From Mycobacterium sp. Root265 (GTDB lineage Bacteria; Actinomycetota; Actinomycetes; Mycobacteriales; Mycobacteriaceae), in assembly GCF_001428895.1 (NCBI RefSeq), contig NZ_LMJA01000004.1, positions 1-64,000 of the forward strand: DNA of 64,000 nt, read 5' to 3'. Numbering within the stretch: position 1 is the stretch's first letter; each line of letters starts with the position of its first letter. Under the pieces are notes generated by a model that was not told the origin of the DNA, searched no databases, and saw nothing but the letters and a program-made list of their open reading frames with translations. Position numbers and translations under genes: made by a program. This document shows positions 45,262-54,685 of the stretch, piece by piece.

Positions 45262-45417
45262 TGTCTCGTCTCGATGAGGTGGGCTGTGGACCTTTGGATG
45301 TTACCGAAGCAACGTGCAGGCCGCCGGTTGGCGGAATCTCGGCCGGGGGTTACCCACTCACGGCGCGGGCCAAACCGCCCGCACGGCCGGGCAGTCTGAC
45401 CAGGTCAGCATCGCCCG

Positions 45418-45431
45418 GTACAGTGAGCGGG
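45418..45431 (+). promoter_or_regulatory. Promoter -10 of a leaderless TetR gene
   Basis: TACAGT (45418-45423) lies 7 bases before the GTG at 45431, putting the transcript start at the start codon. No ribosome site precedes the GTG. Confidence 0.4.
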
Positions 45432-46174
45432 TGCGCAGACCATCGCTTCCGCTGCCGGGACAGCCCGGCGTGAAGGTCGATGCGCGCAGCGAACGTTGGC
45501 GTGAGCACCGCAAAAACGTCCGGGCGGAGATCGTCGAGGCCGCCTTCCGCGCCATCGACCGCCTCGGCCCCAACGTGAGCGTGCGCGAGATCGCCGAGGA
45601 GGCGGGCACCGCCAAACCCAAGATCTACCGCCACTTCACCGACAAGTCCGACATGTTCGCTCAGATCGGCGAGCGCATGCGAGACATGTTGTGGGCTGCG
45701 GTCATCCCGTCCATCGATATCGAGTCCGACTCGGCGCGCCAGGTCATCGGCCGCGCCGTCGAGCACTATGTCGAACTGGTGGAACAGCATCCGAACGTGG
45801 TGCGTTTCCTGCTACAGGGCCGTTTCGCCGATCAATCCGCTGCCGCGATGACCACCGTCAACCGGGGACGCGACATCACCCTTGCGATCGCCGAGATGGT
45901 CAGCGGTGAGCTCAGTGAGATGGATCTCAATCCCGCCGTCTTCGAACTGGCCGCCTTCGCGCTGTTCGGCACGGCGGCATCGGCCACCGACTGGTGGCTG
46001 GGCGGCGACGCCGACAGCCCCCGCAGGATGCCCGCCGAGGAGTTCGTGGCGCACATGACGACGATCATGATGGGTGCGGTGAACGGCACCGCCGAACTGA
46101 TGGGCGTCCAGATCGATCCCGATCAGCCCATTCACGACGCGGTGCGCCGCCAGGAGCCCGCGCAGCAGGCCTGA
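45431..46174 (+). CDS. TetR-family regulator (Rv3050c-like)
   Basis: The 247-aa protein has a TetR helix-turn-helix (about 35-80; VSVREIAEEAGTAKPKIYRHFTDKSDMF) and a long helical ligand domain (AVEHYVELVEQHPNVVRFLLQGR). It matches Rv3050c in position and length, next to the monooxygenase it may regulate. GTG at 45431 is chosen because the long upstream frame runs into the divergent gene's promoter; it appears leaderless. Confidence 0.85.
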   Translation: MRRPSLPLPGQPGVKVDARSERWREHRKNVRAEIVEAAFRAIDRLGPNVSVREIAEEAGTAKPKIYRHFTDKSDMFAQIGERMRDMLWAAVIPSIDIESDSARQVIGRAVEHYVELVEQHPNVVRFLLQGRFADQSAAAMTTVNRGRDITLAIAEMVSGELSEMDLNPAVFELAAFALFGTAASATDWWLGGDADSPRRMPAEEFVAHMTTIMMGAVNGTAELMGVQIDPDQPIHDAVRRQEPAQQA

Positions 46175-46274
46175 CCGGAACTCCGCACCCACCTGGGGCG
46201 TTGACAGTTGTTATCCGCTGCCGAAAGACTGAAAAGTATCCGGTACCGGCGCTCCCAGGAAAGGCGTTGACGTC

Positions 46275-47759
46275 ATGTCTGCCATCACCACCCGCGCACT
46301 GATCATCGGTTCTGGATTCTCCGGACTCGGCATGGGGATCGCGCTGAAGAAACAGGGCGTCGACTTCCTGATCCTGGAGAAGGCCGATGAGATCGGCGGT
46401 ACCTGGCGCGACAACACCTACCCCGGTTGCGCGTGTGACATCCCGTCGCACATGTACTCGTTCTCGTTTGAACCGAAGGCCGATTGGACCCACATGTGGT
46501 CCTTCCAGCCCGAGATCTTCGATTACCTCAAGGGTGTCACCGACAAGCACGGCCTGCGTCGCAGTATCCGGTTCGGCACCCACGTCGACAGTGCGCACTG
46601 GGACGAGGACGAATCGCGCTGGCATGTGTTCGATACCGCCGGCCAGGAATACATCGCGCAGTTCCTGGTCTCCGGTGCCGGCGGACTGCACATCCCGCTG
46701 ATCCCCGACATTCCCGGAGTCGACGAATTCGCCGGTGCGGCTTTCCATTCCGCGCAGTGGGATCACGATGTGGACATCAGGGGCAAACGGGTCGCGGTGA
46801 TCGGCACCGGCGCCAGTGCCATCCAGATCGTGCCGGCCATCGTCGAGGACGTCGCCGAATTGCAGCTCTACCAACGCACCCCGGCCTGGGTGATGCCGCG
46901 GCCCAACAACGCCTTCCCGCAGTGGATGCGCAACGTGTTCCGCCGGGTGCCCGGTGTCCGGGCGCTACTGCGCGCCGGCATCTACTGGACTCATGAGGGC
47001 GTCGGCTTCGCCATGACCAAACAGCCCCGGTTGCTCAAGATCGGTGAGCTGATGGGTAGATGGAATATCAAGCGCAGCATCAAAGATCCCGAACTGCAGC
47101 GCAAGCTCACCCCCGATTATCGGGCCGGATGCAAGCGAATCCTCAACTCCGACACCTACTATCGTGGGATCGCGAACCCGAAGACCAGTGTGATCACCGA
47201 GCGGATCGAGCGGGTGACCCCGAGCGGTGTCCGCACCGTCGACGGGGTCGAGCATCCGGTGGACGTGTTGGTGTGGGCCACCGGATTCCACGTCACCGAC
47301 TCCTACACCTACGTGGACATCAAGGGCGCCGACGGTGAGGATCTGGTGGACCGCTGGACCTCCGAGGGGATGGCGGCCCACCGCGGGATCACCGTCGCCG
47401 GGATGCCGAACCTGTTCTTCCTGCTCGGACCGAACACCGCGCTCGGGCACAACTCGGTGGTGTTCATGATCGAGTCCCAGATCCGTTACGCCGCCCAGGC
47501 CATCGCCGCGGTGGACAAGGCGGGTGCCGTCGCACTGGCACCGAGCCGCCGCGCGCAGGACGAGTTCAATGCCGAGCTGCAGCGCGACCTGGCCGGCACC
47601 GTGTTCAGCACGGGCGGTTGCCAGAGCTGGTACATGGACTCCCATGGCGTCAACCGCACCCTGTGGAGTGGCATGACCTGGCAGTACTGGCTGGCCACGC
47701 GCACGTTCAAGCCGTCGGAGTACCGCTTCACCAGTCGGCCGCAGACGGTGCGTTCCTAG
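46275..47759 (+). CDS. Baeyer-Villiger-type flavin monooxygenase (Rv3049c-like)
   Basis: The 494-aa protein has two dinucleotide-binding motifs, GSGFSGLGMG near 12-21 for FAD and GTGASAIQ near 179 for NADPH, GGTWRDNTYPGCACD, and the Baeyer-Villiger fingerprint FAGAAFHSAQWD. Such enzymes insert oxygen into ketones; related mycobacterial ones also activate the drug ethionamide. TTGACA (46201-46206) with AAGACT 18 bases on could be its promoter. It follows the TetR by 100 bases, as in M. tuberculosis. Confidence 0.9.
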   Translation: MSAITTRALIIGSGFSGLGMGIALKKQGVDFLILEKADEIGGTWRDNTYPGCACDIPSHMYSFSFEPKADWTHMWSFQPEIFDYLKGVTDKHGLRRSIRFGTHVDSAHWDEDESRWHVFDTAGQEYIAQFLVSGAGGLHIPLIPDIPGVDEFAGAAFHSAQWDHDVDIRGKRVAVIGTGASAIQIVPAIVEDVAELQLYQRTPAWVMPRPNNAFPQWMRNVFRRVPGVRALLRAGIYWTHEGVGFAMTKQPRLLKIGELMGRWNIKRSIKDPELQRKLTPDYRAGCKRILNSDTYYRGIANPKTSVITERIERVTPSGVRTVDGVEHPVDVLVWATGFHVTDSYTYVDIKGADGEDLVDRWTSEGMAAHRGITVAGMPNLFFLLGPNTALGHNSVVFMIESQIRYAAQAIAAVDKAGAVALAPSRRAQDEFNAELQRDLAGTVFSTGGCQSWYMDSHGVNRTLWSGMTWQYWLATRTFKPSEYRFTSRPQTVRS

Positions 47760-47808
47760 GAGAACCGCGGCCTCCCATGCGCATTGAGACCCTCCTAGCG
47801 TCGGTGTC

Positions 47809-49429
<1,621 letters not shown>

Positions 49430-49440
49430 GCCGTCGGTAG

Positions 49441-50061
49441 GTGGCAGGCCGGATACTCTCCGAGGCTGAGATCGATGACGCGTGGCGGCCGTGGACTCCC
49501 GACGAGGTCGCCCGGCGACTGTCATCGGTCACCGCCCCGTGGTGTGTGGCCGCGGGGTGGGCACTGGAACTGTTCTCCGACTCGGCGGCCCGCCCACACC
49601 ACGACCTTGAGATAGCCGTGCCCGCCGCTCGGTTCGAGGAGATCGAGGCGGCGCTACCGGGGTTCGCCTGGGATGTGGTGGGCGACGGCCAGGTATGGCC
49701 GTACCCGCAGGAACGGGCGAACCATTTCCAGACGTGGCTGCGCGATCCTGAAAACGGCCACTATCACCTCGACGTGTTCCGGGAACCGCACGTCGCTGAT
49801 CGTTGGGTCTGCCGCCGCGACCCGGCGATCACCCTGCCGTACAGCCAGCTGATCCTGCGTACCCACAGCGGTATCCCGTATCTGGCGCCCGAGGTGGTGC
49901 TGCTGTTCAAGGCCAAGCACCTGCGACCGAAGGACCAGGCCGATTTCGCCCAGGTCTTACCCGCCATGGATCGCGAACGGCGGTCCCGGCTGGGTGGCTG
50001 GCTTCACCGGATCCATCCCGGGCACCGGTGGATCCCCGACCTTTCACAGCAAAGTCTGTGA
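49441..50061 (+). CDS. Nucleotidyltransferase-fold protein (aminoglycoside adenylyltransferase-like)
   Basis: The 206-aa protein has AAGWALELFSDSAARPHHDLEIAVP near 36-60, the Gly-Trp...His-Asp-x-Glu pattern of small nucleotidyltransferases such as ANT(2'') and lincosamide transferases, then QTWLRDPENGHYHLDVFRE and PYLAPEVVLLFKAKHLRPKDQADF. The second Asp of the usual DxD is Glu. It could modify a small molecule or act as a toxin-like transferase; no resistance role is shown. GTG at 49441 starts 11 bases after nrdF's stop. Confidence 0.7.
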   Translation: MAGRILSEAEIDDAWRPWTPDEVARRLSSVTAPWCVAAGWALELFSDSAARPHHDLEIAVPAARFEEIEAALPGFAWDVVGDGQVWPYPQERANHFQTWLRDPENGHYHLDVFREPHVADRWVCRRDPAITLPYSQLILRTHSGIPYLAPEVVLLFKAKHLRPKDQADFAQVLPAMDRERRSRLGGWLHRIHPGHRWIPDLSQQSL

Positions 50062-50168
50062 CAGCGCTGGGCGTTGTGACGTTTCATCGGGTGAACTCGG
50101 TATCAGTGTGCTAGACACGCAAGCGGAATCAGCATGCCGCTAATGGCGCCGACGACTGGAGAACCAAT

Positions 50169-50501
50169 ATGACCGAGCCCGTCAGCGCTGCCGAAATCGA
50201 CGGTGTCGTGCCGCCGGCCGAGCCCAAGAAGTCGAACTGGCGATTCCTCGTCGACGCGCTCAAGCCGTCTACGGTCTGGAAGATGGCCGACGGCCAGCCC
50301 GTGGTGCTCAAACAGTTCGTCCAGTTCTGCCTGATCATCGTCTATCCCGGGTGGGTGCTCGGCATCCTGGGCTGCCTTGCCGTCTATGGCCTGTTCTACA
50401 TCACCGTCTATCCGGTGCTGTGGGTGCTGTTCTGGCCGATGCGGGCCTGGATGAAGAAGAACCGCCCCGAGGAATACGCCGAGAGCCAGCGCAAAAAGTA
50501 G
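50169..50501 (+). CDS. Conserved small membrane protein
   Basis: The 110-aa protein has a charged N-terminus (SNWRFLVDALKPSTVWKMADG), two adjacent hydrophobic helices (FVQFCLIIVYPGWVLGILGCLAVYGLF split, then ITVYPVLWVLFWPMRAWM) and a basic tail (NRPEEYAESQRKK). I do not know its function. Its position between nrdF and adhC recalls the Rv3046c/Rv3047c conserved hypotheticals, but that is not verified. Confidence 0.65.
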   Translation: MTEPVSAAEIDGVVPPAEPKKSNWRFLVDALKPSTVWKMADGQPVVLKQFVQFCLIIVYPGWVLGILGCLAVYGLFYITVYPVLWVLFWPMRAWMKKNRPEEYAESQRKK

Positions 50502-50568
50502 CCGGTTACCGTCGGCGTTTGATGTCCCACCTCAGCGGGCATTCTTCTTACCAAGTTCACGGCCTTTG

Positions 50569-50582
50569 TTGAGGGTCCTCAA
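50569..50582. promoter_or_regulatory. Palindrome TTGAGG-GT-CCTCAA
   Basis: Six-base exact arms around GT lie 58 bases upstream of the 57-codon gene at 50641. It could be a promoter-proximal operator; no other function is evident. Confidence 0.3.
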
Positions 50583-50640
50583 TGATCCGCAGCGGAGTCT
50601 GGAACACAGACGGTGAGAAAGCCGCTCCTAGGAGGACATC

Positions 50641-50814
50641 ATGGCGACGATCGCAATGGCCGACACCAATGTCGTCGAACTCTCGACGCGCCGGGCCCGC
50701 CGCAACCTGCGAGCGATCAACGAGGCCAAGCACCGGCACCCGTCCTTCATCGGCCGGATGACCGTCGCCAAGAACGACTCCGAGGCGTGTCGGGTCCTGC
50801 AGTTCAGGAGCTGA
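50641..50814 (+). CDS. 57-aa basic small protein
   Basis: ATG at 50641 follows AGGAGGACATC, an excellent ribosome site. It opens 57 codons (MATIAMADTNVVELS, then a basic helix-like stretch TRRARRNLRAINEAKHRHP, and a FIGRMTVAKN segment). The Arg/Lys-rich pattern could bind nucleic acid or a partner protein. The last 11 bases overlap the end of the convergent sensor kinase gene. I do not recognise a family, and it is too short to be found by many tools. Confidence 0.6.
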   Translation: MATIAMADTNVVELSTRRARRNLRAINEAKHRHPSFIGRMTVAKNDSEACRVLQFRS

Positions 50815-52306
50815 CCGGGATCGTTGCGCGCAGCGTGGTGCCCGCACCCGGGGCGCTCGTCACCCCGAACGCACCTGAGAGCGCCTCCACCCGGTCCCGC
50901 AGACCGATCAGCCCCGACCCGACGCCTGCTGTGGCGCCACCGACGCCGTCGTCGGTGACCGACAGGTGCAGCACGCCGTCCTCGACGTACAGACACACCG
51001 TCACCACGTCCGCTCCGGCGTATTTCGCCGTGTTGGTCAACGCTTCGGCGATGACGTAGTACGCGGCCACCTCCACGGACTCGGGAAGCCTGCCCTCGAC
51101 CCGCAGGTCGAGTTCGACGGGGATCGGTGAACGCCGCGCCAAGGCTCGCAGCGCGGGTCGCAGGCCGCCACGCGACAGCACCGCCGGGTGCATACCGCGA
51201 GAGAGCTCCTGCAGATCGGTGTGCAGTTCCGCCAGACCGGTGACCACCTGCGACAACTCGGTGCGCAACGCCTCGTCGGCGGCAGCCTCGATCGCGCGCA
51301 ACTCCAGGCTCAACGACACGATCCGCTGCTGGGCGCCGTCGTGCAGATCGCGCTCGAAACCGCGACGGGCCTCATCGGAGGCGGCCACGATGCGGGCCCG
51401 CGACGCGGTCAGCTCGGCGCGGGTCTCGGCATTGGCGATCGCCGTGGACACCAGGTCGGCGAAGTCGCCGATATGATCCTGGAATTGCGCCGAAATCGCC
51501 TGCGGTTGATGCGTTCCCACCAGGAGCGCACCGCGGACAACGCCGTCGACGATCAACGGGGTGCCGGCTCCGGAATGCACCCCGAGGCCCTGCAGGCGGG
51601 CTGCGATCGGGCCCGATGCGTCGGCATAATCATCGATACGGTCGGGCAGGCCGGTCGTGCGAATGCGGGCACTGATGCTGTCGCCGGTCAGCGGAAACCG
51701 CTCGCCGGCAACCAGTCCGGGGTTGGCCTGTTCGGTCCGGTCCCGCGCCGCCAGCACCACGCACTCATCGGACTCGAAACGGACCAGCGTCACGTGATCG
51801 GCGGCCAAGCTGTGGGCCAACTCATCGACAGCCACCGTGTACACCTCGGCGAGGTCGGCCGATCGCGCGACCAGGGTGGCCACCCGGCGCAGTGCGGCTT
51901 GCTGCGCGGCCAGCAGATCCGCCTCCCGCCTGCGCTCTTCGGCCTCGGCGGCACGCAACCGGGCTTGCCCGACAAGCACATTGGTCAGCAACGCGAGCGT
52001 CAGGAACACCGCCAGCGCGGGCGCGAGGCTGTCCCGACCCTCCAGGTGCAGGTAGGCGTAGACGGCCGCGCTGGCCAGCGAGGTCGCGATGGCCAACCCG
52101 AAGTCCCAGCCCGCGGACACCACCAGCACACCCAGCAGCAGTACCGCGCCGAACGCGTTCTCCGGGGCCACCTGCTTGAGCCCGACCACGGCGCCGATCT
52201 CGGCGATCAGGAAGACGATCGCGACGACGATGCCCACACCCAACGGCCGAGCGGTCGGGCGCACCACCTGGGCCAGCAGCCGGTTGGGCAGCGATTGCCA
52301 GTTCAC
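50804..52306 (-). CDS. GAF-domain sensor histidine kinase (NarL type)
   Basis: The kinase of about 500 aa has several N-terminal hydrophobic segments (about 15-110), a GAF sensor domain (about 150-290; LVARSADLAEVYTVAVDELA), a HisKA_3 phospho-acceptor in FERDLHDGAQQRI and a HATPase domain with TNTAKYAGAD, DDGVGG and GSGLIGLRDR. Start is GTG at 52306; TACCAT on this strand 6 bases upstream suggests a leaderless transcript. The adjoining receiver protein (52400) and NarL-type regulator (52758) complete a three-gene two-component set. Confidence 0.85.
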   Translation of the reverse strand: MNWQSLPNRLLAQVVRPTARPLGVGIVVAIVFLIAEIGAVVGLKQVAPENAFGAVLLLGVLVVSAGWDFGLAIATSLASAAVYAYLHLEGRDSLAPALAVFLTLALLTNVLVGQARLRAAEAEERRREADLLAAQQAALRRVATLVARSADLAEVYTVAVDELAHSLAADHVTLVRFESDECVVLAARDRTEQANPGLVAGERFPLTGDSISARIRTTGLPDRIDDYADASGPIAARLQGLGVHSGAGTPLIVDGVVRGALLVGTHQPQAISAQFQDHIGDFADLVSTAIANAETRAELTASRARIVAASDEARRGFERDLHDGAQQRIVSLSLELRAIEAAADEALRTELSQVVTGLAELHTDLQELSRGMHPAVLSRGGLRPALRALARRSPIPVELDLRVEGRLPESVEVAAYYVIAEALTNTAKYAGADVVTVCLYVEDGVLHLSVTDDGVGGATAGVGSGLIGLRDRVEALSGAFGVTSAPGAGTTLRATIPVSS

Positions 52307-52399
52307 CGGGAGATGGTATGCGACGGGTGGGGCCGGTGACGCCCGAAGATTCCCGTTAACAGGAATGCCATCGCCTTCGCACCCTGCCAAGCTGGATGC

Positions 52400-52753
52400 A
52401 TGAGAGTTCCGCGCTGCTTGATCGTCGACGACAGCGCCGCCTTCCGGGACGCCGCGCGCGCCATGCTGGAGCGCGGCGGTTTCGCGGTGGTCGGCGCCGC
52501 TGCGGATGCCGCCGAGGCGGTGCGTCTGACCGAGGAGCTACACCCCGACGTCGCCCTGGTCGATGTCGATCTCGGTGCCGACAGCGGGTTCGACGTCGCC
52601 GGCCTGCTCCACGACGAACACGGCGATGTCGCCGTCATCCTCACCTCGACCCACGACGAGCAGGATTTCTCCGACCTGGTCGCGGCCAGCCCGGCCCGGG
52701 GATTCCTGCCCAAGCTCACGCTCACCGCAGACGCGATCCGCGGCCTGCTCTGA
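52400..52753 (+). CDS. Single-domain response regulator (receiver only)
   Basis: The 117-aa protein is only a CheY-like receiver domain: acidic Asp-Asp near 10, phospho-acceptor in LVDVDLGADSG (about residue 56), and a switch ILTSTHDEQD, with Lys in LPKLTL. It has no output domain, so it may compete for or relay phosphate. It is divergent from the kinase and convergent with the NarL-type regulator (4-base gap). Confidence 0.85.
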   Translation: MRVPRCLIVDDSAAFRDAARAMLERGGFAVVGAAADAAEAVRLTEELHPDVALVDVDLGADSGFDVAGLLHDEHGDVAVILTSTHDEQDFSDLVAASPARGFLPKLTLTADAIRGLL

Positions 52754-52757
52754 GCGG

Positions 52758-53411
52758 TCAGCGGGCTTCGAGATACATGATGACGGCCCGTACCCGGCGG
52801 TGATCATCACCGGTTTCGGGGAGGTCGAGCTTGGTCAGGATGCTGCGCACGTGTTTTTCGACGGTGCCCTCGGTAACCCACAGCCGGCGCCCGATCCCGC
52901 CGTTGGACAGCCCCTCGGCCATCAACGTCAGCACCTCGCGTTCCCGCGTGCTCAGCGCGGCGAGCGGATCGTCGCGGCGGCGTGCGGACACCAACTCGGC
53001 CACCAGCGCGGGGTCGATGACCGACGCACCGTTGGTGACCCGGCGCAAGGTGTCCACGAAATCGTGCACATCGGTGACCCTGCTCTTGAGCAGGTAGCCG
53101 ATGCTCTGGCCGCCCGCCAGCAGTTCCATGGCGTGGTCGACGTCCACGTGGGCGGACAGCACCATGATCGCCGTCTCCGGCGAGCGCTCGCGGATCACCC
53201 GCGCGGCGTCCAGGCCTTCGGTGCTGTGGCCCGGCGGCATCCGGATATCGGTGAGGACGAGATGCGGGCGCTGATCGTGGACGAGGCCCAGCAGTTCCTC
53301 GGCGTCGCCGGCCTGTCCGATGACCTCGAATCCTTCGCGCTGCAGCAGGCTGGCCAAACCCTCGCGCAGCAGCACGTCATCGTCGGCGATGACCACCCGT
53401 AGGGCATCCAT
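52758..53411 (-). CDS. NarL/FixJ-family response regulator
   Basis: The 217-aa regulator has a receiver (ADDDVLLREG; phospho-acceptor Asp in LVLTDIRMPPG; IMVLSAHVD; LLKSRVTD with Lys) and a LuxR-type helix-turn-helix (LSTREREVLTLMAEGLSNGGIGRRLWVTEGTVEKHVRSIL, in two pieces). ATG at 53411 (MDALRV) follows AAGGA. It is the likely DNA-binding output of the neighbouring kinase. Its target promoters are not obvious in the window. Confidence 0.9.
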   Translation of the reverse strand: MDALRVVIADDDVLLREGLASLLQREGFEVIGQAGDAEELLGLVHDQRPHLVLTDIRMPPGHSTEGLDAARVIRERSPETAIMVLSAHVDVDHAMELLAGGQSIGYLLKSRVTDVHDFVDTLRRVTNGASVIDPALVAELVSARRRDDPLAALSTREREVLTLMAEGLSNGGIGRRLWVTEGTVEKHVRSILTKLDLPETGDDHRRVRAVIMYLEAR

Positions 53412-53623
53412 GCGGTCCTTCCGGCGCCGACCCATTCAGCGCGGCTGCATTGTCGCACCCGGGCGGGGTTTGCGCGCGGATGCGATGCGGAATGGGGGTT
53501 AGCCGGTAGCGCGGCCTGCGAGAAGTCCGCCCCGGCGATTGCGGCCAGCGGCGGCGACAGCACACCCCGCCGTATACCAGGCTGGGACCTACCGAGATCG
53601 ACTCCAGCCGAGGAGAGCACATC

Positions 53624-54685
53624 ATGACCGCAGCACCCGTCCGCAGCCCGCACGCCACCTCGCTGTTCGACAGCGATGACGTCGAACAGTCCGAGCTGGG
53701 CTCGATCCACCGGATCACCGCCGACAACTTCCCGATCCTGCGTGGGCTGTCCATGAAGCGGCTGGTGCTCAACCCCGGGGCGATGCGGACCCCGCACTGG
53801 CACGCCAACGCCACCGAACTCACCTACTGCGTGTCCGGGACCGCCCTGGTCTCCATCCTCGACGACGGCAGCACGTTCTCCACCTTCGTGGTGACCGCCG
53901 GCCAGATGTTCCACGCCGCCTCCGGCTCGCTGCACCACATCGAGAACATCGGCACCGAGGCGTGCGAGTTCATCGTCGCCTTCCGCAGTGAACGGCCCGA
54001 GGACTTCGGTTTCGGTGCCACACTCGGCGCTTTCAGCGACGCAGTGCTGGGCAACACCTACGACCTGCCCGCCTCGGATATGGCCAAGATCCGGCGCAGC
54101 ACCGTCGACCGCAAGATCGCCGCCCGCGTCGGCGACCCGGTGATCCCGGCCGGGGCCTACTTCGGCGATCCGCACAAGTTCGACATCGAAGCGCAGGAAC
54201 CCGGCCTCAACTATGTCAGCGGCAACGCGCGCTTCGCCCGCGACCAGTTCTGGCCGATCCTGAAGGACATCTCGATGTACTCGCTGCGCGTCAACGACAA
54301 CGGGATGCGGGAACCGCACTGGCACCCGGTGACCGCCGAGATGGGCTATGTCCAGCACGGCGACGCCCGGATGACCATCATGAATCCCGATGGCACGCTT
54401 GATACCTGGAACCTGACCGCGGGGGACATGTACTTCATTCCGCGCGCCTACCCGCACCACATCGAGAACACCGGCACTGATCCGTGGCATTTCCTGATCT
54501 TCTTCGACCAGCCCGTCCCAGCCGATATCGGCTACCGCGCCTCGGCGAGCGCCTACTCCCGCGAGGTGCTGGCCGCCGCCTTCGACACCCACATCGACGA
54601 TCTGCCGGCGTTCCCGTTCACCCCGGCCGACCCGCTGATCGTGTCGCGGTGCAACCCCGTCGACACCGACACCGTCGCTCGATGA
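53624..54685 (+). CDS. Bicupin, oxalate decarboxylase-like protein
   Basis: The 353-aa protein has two cupin domains. The first (about 50-150) has HWHANATELTY and HHIEN; the second (about 220-320) has HWHPVTAEMGY and HHIEN, both matching the manganese His-x-His, Glu and His ligands of oxalate decarboxylases. GAGGAGAGC precedes the ATG. Its stop overlaps the aldehyde oxidoreductase large subunit by 4 bases, so it heads a four-gene operon. The substrate may be oxalate or another organic acid. Confidence 0.8.
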   Translation: MTAAPVRSPHATSLFDSDDVEQSELGSIHRITADNFPILRGLSMKRLVLNPGAMRTPHWHANATELTYCVSGTALVSILDDGSTFSTFVVTAGQMFHAASGSLHHIENIGTEACEFIVAFRSERPEDFGFGATLGAFSDAVLGNTYDLPASDMAKIRRSTVDRKIAARVGDPVIPAGAYFGDPHKFDIEAQEPGLNYVSGNARFARDQFWPILKDISMYSLRVNDNGMREPHWHPVTAEMGYVQHGDARMTIMNPDGTLDTWNLTAGDMYFIPRAYPHHIENTGTDPWHFLIFFDQPVPADIGYRASASAYSREVLAAAFDTHIDDLPAFPFTPADPLIVSRCNPVDTDTVAR

